Assembly: GCF_025822605.1 (NCBI RefSeq) | Contig: NZ_JACKTY010000009.1 | Span: forward strand, 1-64,000 | Direction of reading: 5' to 3' | DNA length: 64,000 nucleotides | DNA from: Mycolicibacterium komossense | GTDB taxonomy: Bacteria > Actinomycetota > Actinomycetes > Mycobacteriales > Mycobacteriaceae | Shown: positions 8,657 to 16,209 of the stretch, piece after piece | Position numbering within the stretch: the first letter of the stretch is position 1 | Layout of the letters: every line of letters starts with the position of its first letter | Program-made: the position numbers and the translations under genes | The notes under the pieces: generated by a model | The model's database searches: none | Seen by the model: the letters and a program-made list of their open reading frames with translations, nothing else | Told to the model about the DNA's origin: nothing

Positions 8657-9361
8657 GTGAGCACACCAGAACCGACCGCCGCAGAGGTCTACACCTCTGT
8701 CGAGCAGACAGCAGTCGTTCCCGGATCCAGCAGTGCTGCAACGACTATCGGCGACGTCAACATGTTCTCCTCGACGGTTGCAGTGGTGGGCGCAGAGGTC
8801 GAGGCGCTGACTCTACTGAAGGTCGATGGGTTGCCTTGGTTGGCCGAACTCGATGTGCCGGCCGGCTGGGAGATCGGTCGCTTCGACGGCGAGGCCCCAC
8901 TATCGCGTATTGCCCTTTGCCAAGCTCGGCCCGGCGGCGGTTGGGACGCCTCTGAGACACTCGCCGTCTTCTCCGTGACCGGCGCCGTCGACCCCGAACT
9001 GATCCGTGCCGTCTCCGACGGAACACTGAGCGCACTGAGCGCCGACAGCATCAATACCTATCCGCTAGAGATTCCCGACGGGGCATCGGCCGCAGCGATG
9101 CGCAGCAGTGGCTATCTCACCGTGGGTCATCGTCGCATCTGGGCGCAGTTCAGCAGCTATCTGGCCAGCGCGAGACCTCCAGCCCAAGGCCTGCTCATCG
9201 AGCACGCGATCTTTGTGGACACGGCACATCGGGCCGCCCTACGTCTCGACGTCGACGACCTCACCGCGGAGGTCCATACGGCGTTCCTCGAACAGATCAC
9301 TACCGTGGATGCCGACCAGGCACACCATAACCCGATCGAAGGACTATCCGATGGCACGTAG
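8657..9361 (+). CDS. LpqN/LpqT-like domain protein (234 aa)
   Basis: The core WLAELDVPAGWEIGRF, RIALCQARPGGGWDA and LAVFSVTGAVDPELIRAVS resembles the LpqN/LpqT fold (PAGW near the start, then a strand leading to a TG.vDP.e motif). There is no signal peptide or lipobox, so it is probably cytosolic. The GTG start has GAGGAG 6-7 nt upstream, 10 bp after the toxin stop. It is co-transcribed between toxin and ankyrin genes, so a chaperone or secretion-accessory role for the toxin is plausible. The domain call is moderate and the function is unproven. Confidence 0.5.
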   Translation: MSTPEPTAAEVYTSVEQTAVVPGSSSAATTIGDVNMFSSTVAVVGAEVEALTLLKVDGLPWLAELDVPAGWEIGRFDGEAPLSRIALCQARPGGGWDASETLAVFSVTGAVDPELIRAVSDGTLSALSADSINTYPLEIPDGASAAAMRSSGYLTVGHRRIWAQFSSYLASARPPAQGLLIEHAIFVDTAHRAALRLDVDDLTAEVHTAFLEQITTVDADQAHHNPIEGLSDGT

Positions 9362-9788
9362 CGGCAGGCCCCCAAAAGTTGACCCGCTCAAGCCGATCCA
9401 CAAAGCCGTGATGACCAACGATATCGATGGCTTCAGCGTCGAGCTAGCTGCCGGCAACGACATCAACAGTCCTGGCCCCGAAGGCATGACACCGCTGCAC
9501 ATCGCCGCCGATAAGGGAAACTTTGAGTTCGTCAAAGCTCTGCTCGATGTGGGCGTCGACATCGACCCAATCAACGTCTGGGGCAACACCCCACTGTGGA
9601 TGGCCATCATGTCTCAGCACCTCAACGATCCCGACGGTGCGATCATCCGCCTACTGATTGACCACGGCGCGGATCCCGCCAGAAGCGAACAGCCCAAAGG
9701 CAACACGCCTCTGGTCATGATTCGGCGGATCGCGGGATTCCCGGAGGACCTCATCGAATTGATCGAAGGCGCCACCAAAAAACAGTGA
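9351..9788 (+). CDS. Ankyrin-repeat protein, candidate immunity protein (145 aa)
   Basis: Ankyrin repeats are evident: GMTPLHIAADKGNFEFVKALLDVG, then GNTPLWMAIMSQ and IIRLLIDHGADPARSE, and GNTPLVMIRR. The start overlaps the preceding gene by 11 bp. Ankyrin proteins are recurrent immunity proteins next to polymorphic toxins, and this is the last gene of the WXG100-toxin operon. It is therefore the best candidate for neutralising the GH-E nuclease. Binding specificity cannot be seen from sequence. Confidence 0.7.
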   Translation: MARSGRPPKVDPLKPIHKAVMTNDIDGFSVELAAGNDINSPGPEGMTPLHIAADKGNFEFVKALLDVGVDIDPINVWGNTPLWMAIMSQHLNDPDGAIIRLLIDHGADPARSEQPKGNTPLVMIRRIAGFPEDLIELIEGATKKQ

Positions 9789-10301
9789 CGCCGAGATCAG
9801 TCAGGTGCCCGTCAGCCGGATGTTGAAGACCCCGGCACTCGGACCGCGTCGACACTTCGCCGCGCAGGAGCGACTTCCGCTTCACCGCCGACACCGGGAC
9901 TTCCCGGGTGCCCGACGGCCCGACGGGCTGCACCCCACGCCGGGCGCCCAAACCGCGGGTGTCGAGCAGGTCGTGGCGATCACGCACCTAGCGGGCGCCA
10001 TCCCGGCGCCCAGGGCCGACTTAGGCGCTGACTTTCGGTGACTCCAAGGGACTGCTGTGCGCGTCTGACGTCACGTCGGTGCCGATCACGCACCCGGTGT
10101 CCTCGAGCACGCGTAGGTCAGAGTGCGCCGCCGAGATCCACCGACCCAGCCCCAAGCCGGTCTCAAAATTCCACGTGGCGCGGTCCAACGGGGCACGCGT
10201 CAATGAGTGACGACCTCACCACCACTTGACAACTGTTCCCATTAACAAAGAAAAGAGGCTGATCACAACCACTCTCGAACCGTCCACCACCCGTTGGTCG
10301 A
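9789..10301. other. Gene-poor region with degenerate coding fragments
   Basis: No intact gene was recognised. Several short high-GC frames exist on both strands, but none has a start signal or family pattern. It is probably eroded sequence between the toxin operon and the next module. Confidence 0.3.
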
Positions 10302-10466
10302 CTAGATGGTGCCTGTAGTGGTGTCAAGTTGATCGAGGTATTCCAGCAGCGCATTGCCATCGCGGTACACCAGAACCTCACCGGCAGCCACATGAGCGTC
10401 CACCTCGCGCTCATGCCGCTGCCAACGTTCGGTCCAAAACCATCGTTGATCGGCTGGAGTCGGCAT
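10302..10466 (-). CDS. Small antitoxin-like protein (54 aa)
   Basis: MPTPADQRWFWTERWQ, then EREVDAHVAAGEVLVY and ALLEYLDQL, match the layout of short bacterial antitoxin-type proteins (WFWT.eWQ..EreaD..iAaG....f.s.eell..L). No toxin gene is visible downstream on the minus strand. Spacing of AGG to the ATG is poor, so expression is doubtful. It is probably a remnant of a toxin-antitoxin pair. Further along, 10467-10672 contains only a 33-codon open frame (10501-10602, plus) of unknown meaning. Confidence 0.4.
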   Translation of the reverse strand: MPTPADQRWFWTERWQRHEREVDAHVAAGEVLVYRDGNALLEYLDQLDTTTGTI

Positions 10467-10672
10467 CCTGTGATTGTCGCGCACACCTACTCTGAATGGT
10501 ATGGCTGTGGAACAACAGGCCGCCAACGATCTTGCCCTCGCGCTGGTCAAGCACCACTTCGGCGCCGCCACCGCCATGAGCTTTCAGAGCTACGCCGTGT
10601 AGGTCCAAGAGCACCTGCTGATGAACCCGTGAGTGTGGTCACCTGACTTGGCCCCACTTTGGTCGGAGTTCT

Positions 10673-10957
10673 TCAGGCGAAACGCATGCCGGCGTTGTTG
10701 ACCAGGACGTCGAGACTCCCCGCGATGCGTATGGAATCAGCGACGAGCCGTTGCCTGTCCGCATCGTCTGCCAAGTCTGCTTGAACATAGGAAGCATCGC
10801 CGAGTTCGGCAGCCAACGCGATCCCAGCCTCGGTCGACGAGCGGGAGTGCACGATCACGCGATATCCGCGTTCGGCGAGGCGGCGTGCAATGGCCAGCCC
10901 TATCCCCGACGTCGCTCCGGCTACCAACGCGACGCGCCTGCTTTCGCTCACAGTCAA
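10673..10957 (-). pseudogene. Truncated short-chain dehydrogenase (first 94 aa)
   Basis: The N-terminal Rossmann half of an SDR enzyme is intact: VALVAGATSGIGLAIARRLA (TGxxxGIG-type), an acidic strand QADLAD and LDVLVNNAGM (NNAG). The frame stops three codons later, so the catalytic Ser-Tyr-Lys region is missing (family about 240-260 aa). The break at about 10673 marks a deletion or insertion junction. No remaining 3' portion was found nearby. Confidence 0.7.
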
Positions 10958-11007
10958 ACGCTAGACCTTCAATCGAATCGGGCTGGCGCGACTGGAAGTG
11001 GGCTCGC

Positions 11008-11030
11008 ATCTCATTGCTAAAGATCTGAGA
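11008..11030 (+). repeat. Recombinase-site-like motif, copy A
   Basis: A 23-bp motif reads ATCTCATTGCTAAAG then ATCTGAGA. It has inverted CTCA/TGAG ends and matches copy B (16071-16093) at 21 of 23 positions. It sits between the truncated SDR gene and the GNAT gene. Such half-site symmetry suits a serine recombinase crossover or resolution site; see copies B, C and D. Confidence 0.55.
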
Positions 11031-11144
11031 GCGCTCACATCAATCGGACCCTTGACGCGTCGGACGTGCCGTTTGGAGGCTCAGCGTTCCGCGGTAGGCA
11101 ATATCGAAGTGTATGCAGCACAGAACGTCTGCCAGGATCTGGTG

Positions 11145-11621
11145 ATGACCCTTCAGCGCACGATGCTTCGTGCGGCGACGTCCGATGATGACTTCTTTGT
11201 CGTCGAGATGGCGCGTCATGCCTGTGTTATTGAGGATTGGCCTCTTCCCGATCCTGACGACGACGAAGTACTTGAGATGCTTCCCCCTGCCGGGGTGGTG
11301 CCGATCATTGCCGAGGATGACACCGGCGCACCCATTGGTGCGGTGTGGACCTATCGCGGTGATCCGCCGTTGCGCTGCGACCCGGCGGGTGTGCCGCTGC
11401 CCGAACTGTGCATTGGTGTCACACCAGGGCACCGTGGTGTCGGCATCGGCGCCATGTTGCTCGACGCGCTCTTCGCTGAGCTTGCGAAGGACCACGAAAC
11501 GATGTGCACCAACGTCCACGTGCGCAATCCTGCCAAGCGGCTCTACGAACGCAAGGGTTTTCGCGTTGTCGGCCAAGGCAATGGCCCGCTGGGGATCGCC
11601 TTGGTCAAAGACCTTCGATGA
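11145..11621 (+). CDS. GNAT-family N-acetyltransferase (158 aa)
   Basis: Acetyl-CoA binding motif A is visible as ELCIGVTPGHRGVGIGAMLLD (HRGVGIG pyrophosphate loop), and motif B as LYERKGFRVVG near the C-terminus. The ATG at 11145 follows AGGA with about 7 nt spacing; the frame runs open further upstream without support. The substrate is unknown. It precedes glyS on the same strand and shares a module bounded by recombinase-like sites A and D. Confidence 0.75.
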   Translation: MTLQRTMLRAATSDDDFFVVEMARHACVIEDWPLPDPDDDEVLEMLPPAGVVPIIAEDDTGAPIGAVWTYRGDPPLRCDPAGVPLPELCIGVTPGHRGVGIGAMLLDALFAELAKDHETMCTNVHVRNPAKRLYERKGFRVVGQGNGPLGIALVKDLR

Positions 11622-11863
11622 GGTGTCGTACTTGGTTTCGGCCCCACCGCGTGCGGAGGGGGTTGTCATTGTGTAGGGAAGCTACTTGACAGCAGGGGCA
11701 GTGAGGGGCGACCAGTGGTTCGTTGGTATGCAGCGGCTTAGACGCCGGTGCGGCTCAAGGTCAGCTTTTTGGACCTTCGTCGCTGGTAGGCCGCAGTCGC
11801 GCATCTGCTGATTAGTTAGAGTGCAGGGCGTTGTATCGGCACTCGATTCCCTACCAGCAAGGG

Positions 11864-13243
11864 GTGCATGCTCTCGTGGCGTCTGTCATCGACACAATCG
11901 CGAACCTGGCCAAGCGGCGCGGGCTGGTGTTCCAGTCCGGCGAGATCTACGGCGGGACCAGGTCGGCGTGGGATTACGGGCCGTTGGGCGTGGAGCTCAA
12001 GGAGAACATCAAGCGGCAGTGGTGGCGTTCCGTCGTGACGGCTCGTGATGATGTTGTGGGGCTGGACAGCGCGATCGTTCTGCCGCGTGAGGTCTGGGTG
12101 GCTTCCGGGCACGTAGAGACGTTCAACGATCCGCTGGTGGAATGCCTGAACTGCCACAAGCGGCATCGCCAGGATCACCTGCAGGAGGCGTACGCCGCGA
12201 AGAAAAGCCTGTACAGCCCCGACGAGGTGGCGATGACCGAAATCGCCTGTCCCGACTGCGGCGCCAAGGGCCAGTGGACTGCGCCGCGCGACTTCAACAT
12301 GATGCTCAAGACCTACCTCGGTCCCATCGAGTCGGAGGACGGCATGCACTATCTGCGGCCAGAAACGGCGCAGGGCATCTTCGTCAACTTCGCGAACGTC
12401 GTCACCACGTCGCGCAAGAAGCCGCCGTTCGGTATCGGTCAGATCGGCAAGAGCTTCCGCAACGAGATCACCCCCGGCAACTTCATCTTCCGCACCCGCG
12501 AGTTCGAGCAGATGGAGATGGAGTTCTTCGTCGAGCCGCACCAGTACTGGATCGATGCGCGGCTGCAGTGGTATGTCGACCTCGGCATCCACCCGGAGAA
12601 CCTGCGCCTGTTCGAAGTGCCGAAGGACAAGCTCGCGCATTACTCCGACCGCACCGTTGACATCGAGTACAAGTTCGGTTTCGCGGGTGACCCGTGGGGT
12701 GAGCTAGAGGGCGTCGCCAACCGCACTGACCACGACTTGTCAAACCATGCAAAGGCTTCCGGTGTGGATCTGTCGTTCTACGACCAGGCCAGCGACACCA
12801 GGTATGTGCCGTATGTCATCGAGCCGGCAGCAGGACTGACGCGGTCGTTGATGGCGTTCCTGGTTGATGCATATCACGAGGACGAGGCGCCCAATGCCAA
12901 AGGCGGTGTGGACAAGCGGGTGGTGCTGAAGCTGGATCCGCGTCTGGCTCCGGTCAAGGTGGCAGTGCTGCCGCTGTCGCGGCATGCCGATCTGTCTCCG
13001 AAGGCGCGCGACCTGGCCGCGGAGCTGCGCAGGTCGTGGAACATCGAGTTCGACGACGCGGGCGCGATCGGGCGGCGGTACCGACGCCAGGATGAGATCG
13101 GCACGCCGTTCTGCGTGACGCTGGACTTCGATTCGCTGGAGGATCAAGCAGTCACGATCCGCGAACGCGACACCATGGCGCAGGAGCGGGTGTCCATCGG
13201 CGCGGTGTCGGACTACTTGGCACTTCGACTGAAGGGCGCGTAG
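11864..13243 (+). CDS. glyS: Glycyl-tRNA synthetase (459 aa)
   Basis: A complete class II alpha2-type GlyRS. Visible features are the N-terminal [17 protein letters not shown], motif 2 region [25 protein letters not shown], a Cys4 zinc-type pair (ECLNCHKRH and [11 protein letters not shown]), [14 protein letters not shown], and an anticodon-binding domain ending [15 protein letters not shown]. The segment [14 protein letters not shown] appears to lack a stretch of about six residues usually present between EP and HQYW. The GTG at 11864 aligns with known mycobacterial starts (xHxxVAxVID); the GTG at 11876 is an alternative. It makes Gly-tRNA in the cytosol. It sits in an island module with a GNAT rather than in its usual context, so it may be a second copy. 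Confidence 0.9.
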   Translation: MHALVASVIDTIANLAKRRGLVFQSGEIYGGTRSAWDYGPLGVELKENIKRQWWRSVVTARDDVVGLDSAIVLPREVWVASGHVETFNDPLVECLNCHKRHRQDHLQEAYAAKKSLYSPDEVAMTEIACPDCGAKGQWTAPRDFNMMLKTYLGPIESEDGMHYLRPETAQGIFVNFANVVTTSRKKPPFGIGQIGKSFRNEITPGNFIFRTREFEQMEMEFFVEPHQYWIDARLQWYVDLGIHPENLRLFEVPKDKLAHYSDRTVDIEYKFGFAGDPWGELEGVANRTDHDLSNHAKASGVDLSFYDQASDTRYVPYVIEPAAGLTRSLMAFLVDAYHEDEAPNAKGGVDKRVVLKLDPRLAPVKVAVLPLSRHADLSPKARDLAAELRRSWNIEFDDAGAIGRRYRRQDEIGTPFCVTLDFDSLEDQAVTIRERDTMAQERVSIGAVSDYLALRLKGA

Positions 13244-13317
13244 GCCGTCCCGCTTGTTGCGGTCGCGCCTCATCCCGTTATGGTGTCGCGCATTACCGTC
13301 GCGGCTTACGACACCCG

Positions 13318-13340
13318 TCTCAGATCTAGAGAACTTGGAC
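13318..13340 (-). repeat. Recombinase-site-like motif, copy D (inverted)
   Basis: Read on the minus strand, this ends TTCTCTAGATCTGAGA and matches copies A and B at 16 of 23 positions. It is inverted relative to A, B and C. It lies 75 bp after glyS and directly against a broken DUF4440 gene fragment, so it marks a module junction. Confidence 0.4.
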
Positions 13341-13343
13341 GGC

Positions 13344-13478
13344 TCAGTTCCTGTCTCGCGAAGTGAGCTTTCGCGGCAGTGTTTCAGCCAGTCGGTTGAG
13401 GGTGGTGTTCTGGGAGGCGGCGAGCCTCCATCCGTCGTTGGTGCGCACCGCCACGCTGGTGTTGATGCGTGGCGGACG
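13344..13478 (-). pseudogene. 3' fragment of SgcJ/EcaC-type (DUF4440, SnoaL-like) gene
   Basis: The minus-strand translation RINTSVAVRTNDGWRLAASQ then NTTLNRLAETLPRKLTSRDRN and stop is the typical C-terminus of the NTF2-like SgcJ/EcaC/DUF4440 family. No upstream part exists in any frame, so this is a truncated remnant beside recombinase-like site D. The remaining bases to 13620 show nothing else. Confidence 0.5.
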
Positions 13479-13620
13479 TCGACTCTGCGCCCTCGTTTCG
13501 TAACAGCGGCGTCTCACGCCGTCGCCATCCTCTGATTCTTAGTCGGCCCGCGTTGATCGGGACTGTTAAACCCTCGGACTGACTCCGGTGGCGAACCCAA
13601 TTTGTCTGTGCTCCTGATGT

Positions 13621-14256
13621 TTACGTGGTGGCTGATCCGGTGTTGTCGTGGGCTTCTTCGGGGTTGAGGATGAACAGCCCGGCAATTGTTCGGTCATCGC
13701 GGAAGACGACGCGAGCAACGAAACTGCCGGCCTCGAAGGCCAAGGGTGTGTTGGTGACGGTGAAGTCGCCGGTGCGCACGACGTCAGTGTCTCCATGGCT
13801 TTCATAGGCCCCCGCCAACCCGGCAAGGTAGGCCCACGCCTCGGCAAGCCCTTCCTCGGTAAGGCCCGCGCGCATCGTGTCATCGAAACGCGCGGTGATG
13901 TCAGCCCACCGGCCGTGAGCATGATCATCGATAACTGCCCGGGCGAGCTCGACGGCTTCCGGTACTGGACTGGTGCTCATAGCTTCTCCGGTTCGAGGAT
14001 CGATGGGTTTGCCGTATCGCTGGAAAGCGGCCTGCCGTGAGACGCCGAGCACGTCTCCAATGTCCTGCCATGTCCGGCCCGCTTCTCGCGCCTGCTGTAC
14101 CGCTGCACCCATCAACGTCTCAGCCCCCTCCCGGATCTGGTGTGCTGCGCGCACCACCTCGATCGGATCATTACCGGTGTTCAGAACGGGGCCGGCCAGG
14201 ATCTGGGCGAGCTGACGATGAAGCTGCTGAGCAGTCAGCATGAGCAATCCAGGCAT
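13621..14256 (-). CDS. HTH plus DUF3887-domain protein (211 aa)
   Basis: The N-terminal half contains a helix-turn-helix (GRTWQDIGDVLGVSRQAAFQRYG, about 60-82). The C-terminal half (about 95-205) is a DUF3887-type alpha+beta domain (FDDTMRAGLTEEGLAEAWAYL, TNTPLAFEAGSFVARVVFRD, GLFILNP). Such proteins are common in mycobacteria, with unknown role. It is divergent from a second gene (14324-15040) carrying a homologous DUF3887 domain, with a shared 60-bp promoter region. The start could be 14256 or the internal ATG at 14241; neither has a strong Shine-Dalgarno. Confidence 0.65.
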   Translation of the reverse strand: MPGLLMLTAQQLHRQLAQILAGPVLNTGNDPIEVVRAAHQIREGAETLMGAAVQQAREAGRTWQDIGDVLGVSRQAAFQRYGKPIDPRTGEAMSTSPVPEAVELARAVIDDHAHGRWADITARFDDTMRAGLTEEGLAEAWAYLAGLAGAYESHGDTDVVRTGDFTVTNTPLAFEAGSFVARVVFRDDRTIAGLFILNPEEAHDNTGSATT

Positions 14257-14258
14257 AT

Positions 14259-14275
14259 GTAAACACTAAATTTAC
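14259..14275. promoter_or_regulatory. Divergent promoter with GTAAA-N7-TTTAC palindrome
   Basis: The AT-rich 14257-14310 interval between two divergent DUF3887 genes contains GTAAA-CACTAAA-TTTAC and a TTGACA at 14300. The symmetric site is a candidate operator for the HTH protein encoded immediately left. Inferred from position only. Confidence 0.35.
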
Positions 14276-14323
14276 GTACAGCTCTGCGTCAACTTTAGAT
14301 TGACACAATTTATGGGTCACCGT

Positions 14324-15040
14324 ATGTTCAGCAGCATGGTCACGGTCATTTCGGGGTTTCGCGTGAATGTCGGCACGACTCACGGTGACGTGCGCGTGAA
14401 CAGCGGCGGGAAGCTGCTGCTGGTTGGCAATGTCGACGGTGCGCTCACCATCGCCCGGGGCGGCTACGCCTTCATCATTGGCATGACGGAGCGCCTCGTT
14501 GTAGAGCCGGGAGGCACGGCCAAACACCGCGGATATTGCACAGGCGATGCCATCAATGAGGGCGGCAACCTTGTGGTCATGCGTGGGGCCGTAATCAACG
14601 GAACCTTGCACGGACGCTCATTCACTCAGGTGGATCCAGGGGCGAAGATCGGCCATTACAGCGAGCCGATTGATTCTCAAACAGGACAAGCTCCACTTCC
14701 TGACGCCGTCGAGCTGGCTCGGACGGTCATCAATGACCTCATGCATGCCCGGTGGGCAGAGGTCAGAGCTCGCTTCGACGACACGATGCACGCCGAGCTG
14801 AGCGAAGAGGAACTTGCCGCGCCGTGGGCTCAGATCGCGGGATCGGTCGGAAACTACCTGGGCCACAGAGACACTGACGTTGCCCGCGCGGGCGACCGCA
14901 CCATCACCAACACGCCGTTGGCCTTCGAGGCCGGCGATTTCGTTGCTCGAATCACCTTCCGTGACGATCAAACGATTTCCGGGCTCTACATTCTCAATCC
15001 CGATCTGCCCGGGTCCGCGGGCGGATCGGCCACCAAGTGA
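14324..15040 (+). CDS. Beta-solenoid (bactofilin-like) / DUF3887 fusion protein
   Basis: Residues 1 to about 100 show short repeating beta strands with regular Gly/Val/Asn spacing (GDVRVNSGGKLLLVGNVDGA, GNLVVMRGAVINGTLHG), like a polymer-forming or bactofilin-type beta-helix. The C-terminal part (from about 125) is a DUF3887-type domain about 60% identical by eye to the one in the divergent neighbour (FDDTMH, TNTPLAFEAGDFVARITFRDD, GLYILNP). The linker EPIDSQTG parallels KPIDPRTG in that neighbour. The start is uncertain: TTG 14300, ATG 14312, 14324 or 14336. Function is unknown. Confidence 0.55.
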   Translation: MFSSMVTVISGFRVNVGTTHGDVRVNSGGKLLLVGNVDGALTIARGGYAFIIGMTERLVVEPGGTAKHRGYCTGDAINEGGNLVVMRGAVINGTLHGRSFTQVDPGAKIGHYSEPIDSQTGQAPLPDAVELARTVINDLMHARWAEVRARFDDTMHAELSEEELAAPWAQIAGSVGNYLGHRDTDVARAGDRTITNTPLAFEAGDFVARITFRDDQTISGLYILNPDLPGSAGGSATK

Positions 15041-15101
15041 ATCAGTAAGCCCCGAAACGAATCTGACGCGTCCGCGCTGGCAGGCAGCGCGATTCGAGGG
15101 A

Positions 15102-15124
15102 GTGTCGTTTCTAGAGATTCGAGA
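15102..15124 (+). repeat. Recombinase-site-like motif, copy C
   Basis: GTGTCGTTTCTAGAG then ATTCGAGA matches copy B at 18 of 23 positions in the same orientation. It lies 60 bp after the solenoid-DUF3887 gene and about 100 bp before the DUF2511 lipoprotein gene, at a boundary between modules. Confidence 0.45.
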
Positions 15125-15222
15125 GTGATCAGTCTTGTCTCACCTGATGCCAAGCAGCGGTGGCGAGCGTGTCACGGACAGAAGCGCCGCCTAAGCGGGG
15201 TTCTGGTCATTAATATTATGCG

Positions 15223-15627
15223 GTGGGGATCGATAGGACGGGCTTGGTCTTCGTCTCAGCGGCGCTGGTCGTCGGAGGCTGTTCCGAGCCAGCTGAGGTC
15301 AGGACAGCGGCGCCTTCACTCACACCCACGGCTGTAAGCCCTCCAATGTCTAAGGCAACGTGGACCGGTGGGGCTTGGCCGTTCACCGTTCCCGACGGGG
15401 TGCTGAAGTGCTACGTCGAAGACAGCATGGAGACATTCACTTCCGGTGGGGTGGAGTACGGGCTCAACGCCACAGCGAAGCGGTTTGGCAACTTCCGCGA
15501 TATCGACGACATAGTGCCGACCGGCCCGACGGCCTACGTCGACATCAACGGCACTAAGCAGCCTGTGAAGACCTACGCTGTAAGTCTCGACGGAATCTAC
15601 GCACGCGCAAGCAAGCTCTGCTCGTAA
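15223..15627 (+). CDS. DUF2511-type putative lipoprotein (134 aa)
   Basis: The N-terminus LVFVSAALVVGGC gives a short hydrophobic signal and a lipobox-like VGGC, so it is probably membrane-anchored after lipid attachment to Cys20. The mature part WPFTVPDGVLKCY, GVEYGLNATAKRFGNF and GIYARASKLC fits the DUF2511 family (small extracytoplasmic proteins, function unknown). The start is GTG at 15223 with a weak ribosome site. It is convergent with the cold-shock-domain gene. Confidence 0.65.
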   Translation: MGIDRTGLVFVSAALVVGGCSEPAEVRTAAPSLTPTAVSPPMSKATWTGGAWPFTVPDGVLKCYVEDSMETFTSGGVEYGLNATAKRFGNFRDIDDIVPTGPTAYVDINGTKQPVKTYAVSLDGIYARASKLCS

Positions 15628-15653
15628 GCCCTAGAAATCATAGACGTTGGGAC

Positions 15654-16034
15654 TCAAAGGTTCTGGTCCTGGTCGGGCTGCTGCGGGGTGCCTATCTGGA
15701 TCTGGCTTCCGGCGGACGGATTGGGGTACTCACCGGCCTTGTAGTGACGGACTACCCGATGTGGTGCTTGCCGTCCGCGGGGCCGCGCGTCGGTGGCGCG
15801 GAAGTCGTATCCGTCTTGGTCCGCTGTTTCCCAGTCGAAGTCGACGGTCTCGCCCTCGAATACCTCGCGGTATCCGCTGGTGACCTCGACGACTTCGCCG
15901 GGGCCGGCCGCTGGGATGCCGTCGCGCCAGAGATGGCTGAAATGCACCCAACAACCACCGGGAGTATCTGGGGAATCAATGACTCCCCACCCCTCCTCGG
16001 GATGCCAATCCCGCACCGTCCCTACTGAATGCAT
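15654..16034 (-). CDS. Cold-shock-domain (OB-fold) protein (126 aa)
   Basis: HSVGTVRDWHPEEGWGVIDS followed by CWVHFSHL and GETVDFDWE follows the cold-shock OB-fold pattern (G.V..w....GwG.I........vhFs......v.F). The aromatic RNP motifs are divergent (no KGFGFI, no FVHF), so nucleic-acid binding is likely but not certain. The C-terminal 40 residues are disordered and Gln/Pro-rich. ATG 16034 or GTG 16040 may be used. Standalone divergent CSD proteins are frequent in mycobacterial accessory regions. Confidence 0.6.
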   Translation of the reverse strand: MHSVGTVRDWHPEEGWGVIDSPDTPGGCWVHFSHLWRDGIPAAGPGEVVEVTSGYREVFEGETVDFDWETADQDGYDFRATDARPRGRQAPHRVVRHYKAGEYPNPSAGSQIQIGTPQQPDQDQNL

Positions 16035-16070
16035 ATCCACAACTCTATTGGGAAGCGCTTGCGCTGACCT

Positions 16071-16093
16071 ATCTCATTTCTAAAGATCCGAGA
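16071..16093 (+). repeat. Recombinase-site-like motif, copy B
   Basis: ATCTCATTTCTAAAG then ATCCGAGA, near-identical to copy A (21 of 23), lies 117 bp upstream of the serine recombinase start. It is the copy closest to the enzyme and probably part of its own recombination or control region. Confidence 0.6.
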
Positions 16094-16137
16094 CAGGCTC
16101 AGGGAAAGCCCTTCCCCGTTGCATCGCCCCAGGTGGC

Positions 16138-16204
16138 GTTGTCTCATATCTCGTCTCACACTGCGTGTCTCGCATCTGCCTTGTCACTGCCAGCTGAGAC
16201 AGTC
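16138..16204. promoter_or_regulatory. Res-like region with GTCTCA half-sites upstream of recombinase
   Basis: GTCTCA occurs at 16141 and 16153, GTGTCTC near 16165, and the inverted form TGAGACA at 16195. Clusters of direct and inverted half-sites before a serine recombinase gene resemble resolvase res sites, which also carry the promoter. There is no Shine-Dalgarno before the ATG at 16210, so the mRNA may be leaderless. Confidence 0.45.
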
Positions 16205-16209
16205 GATAA

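Noticed and set aside
11622..11863. Possible T-box or other leader before glyS
   Set aside because: A weak AAGGTC/GACCTT hairpin exists near 11757-11777 but no T-box bulge motif or specifier loop could be found.
11816..12640. Minus-strand open frame opposite glyS
   Set aside because: Overlaps the fully conserved catalytic part of GlyRS on the other strand; no independent support.
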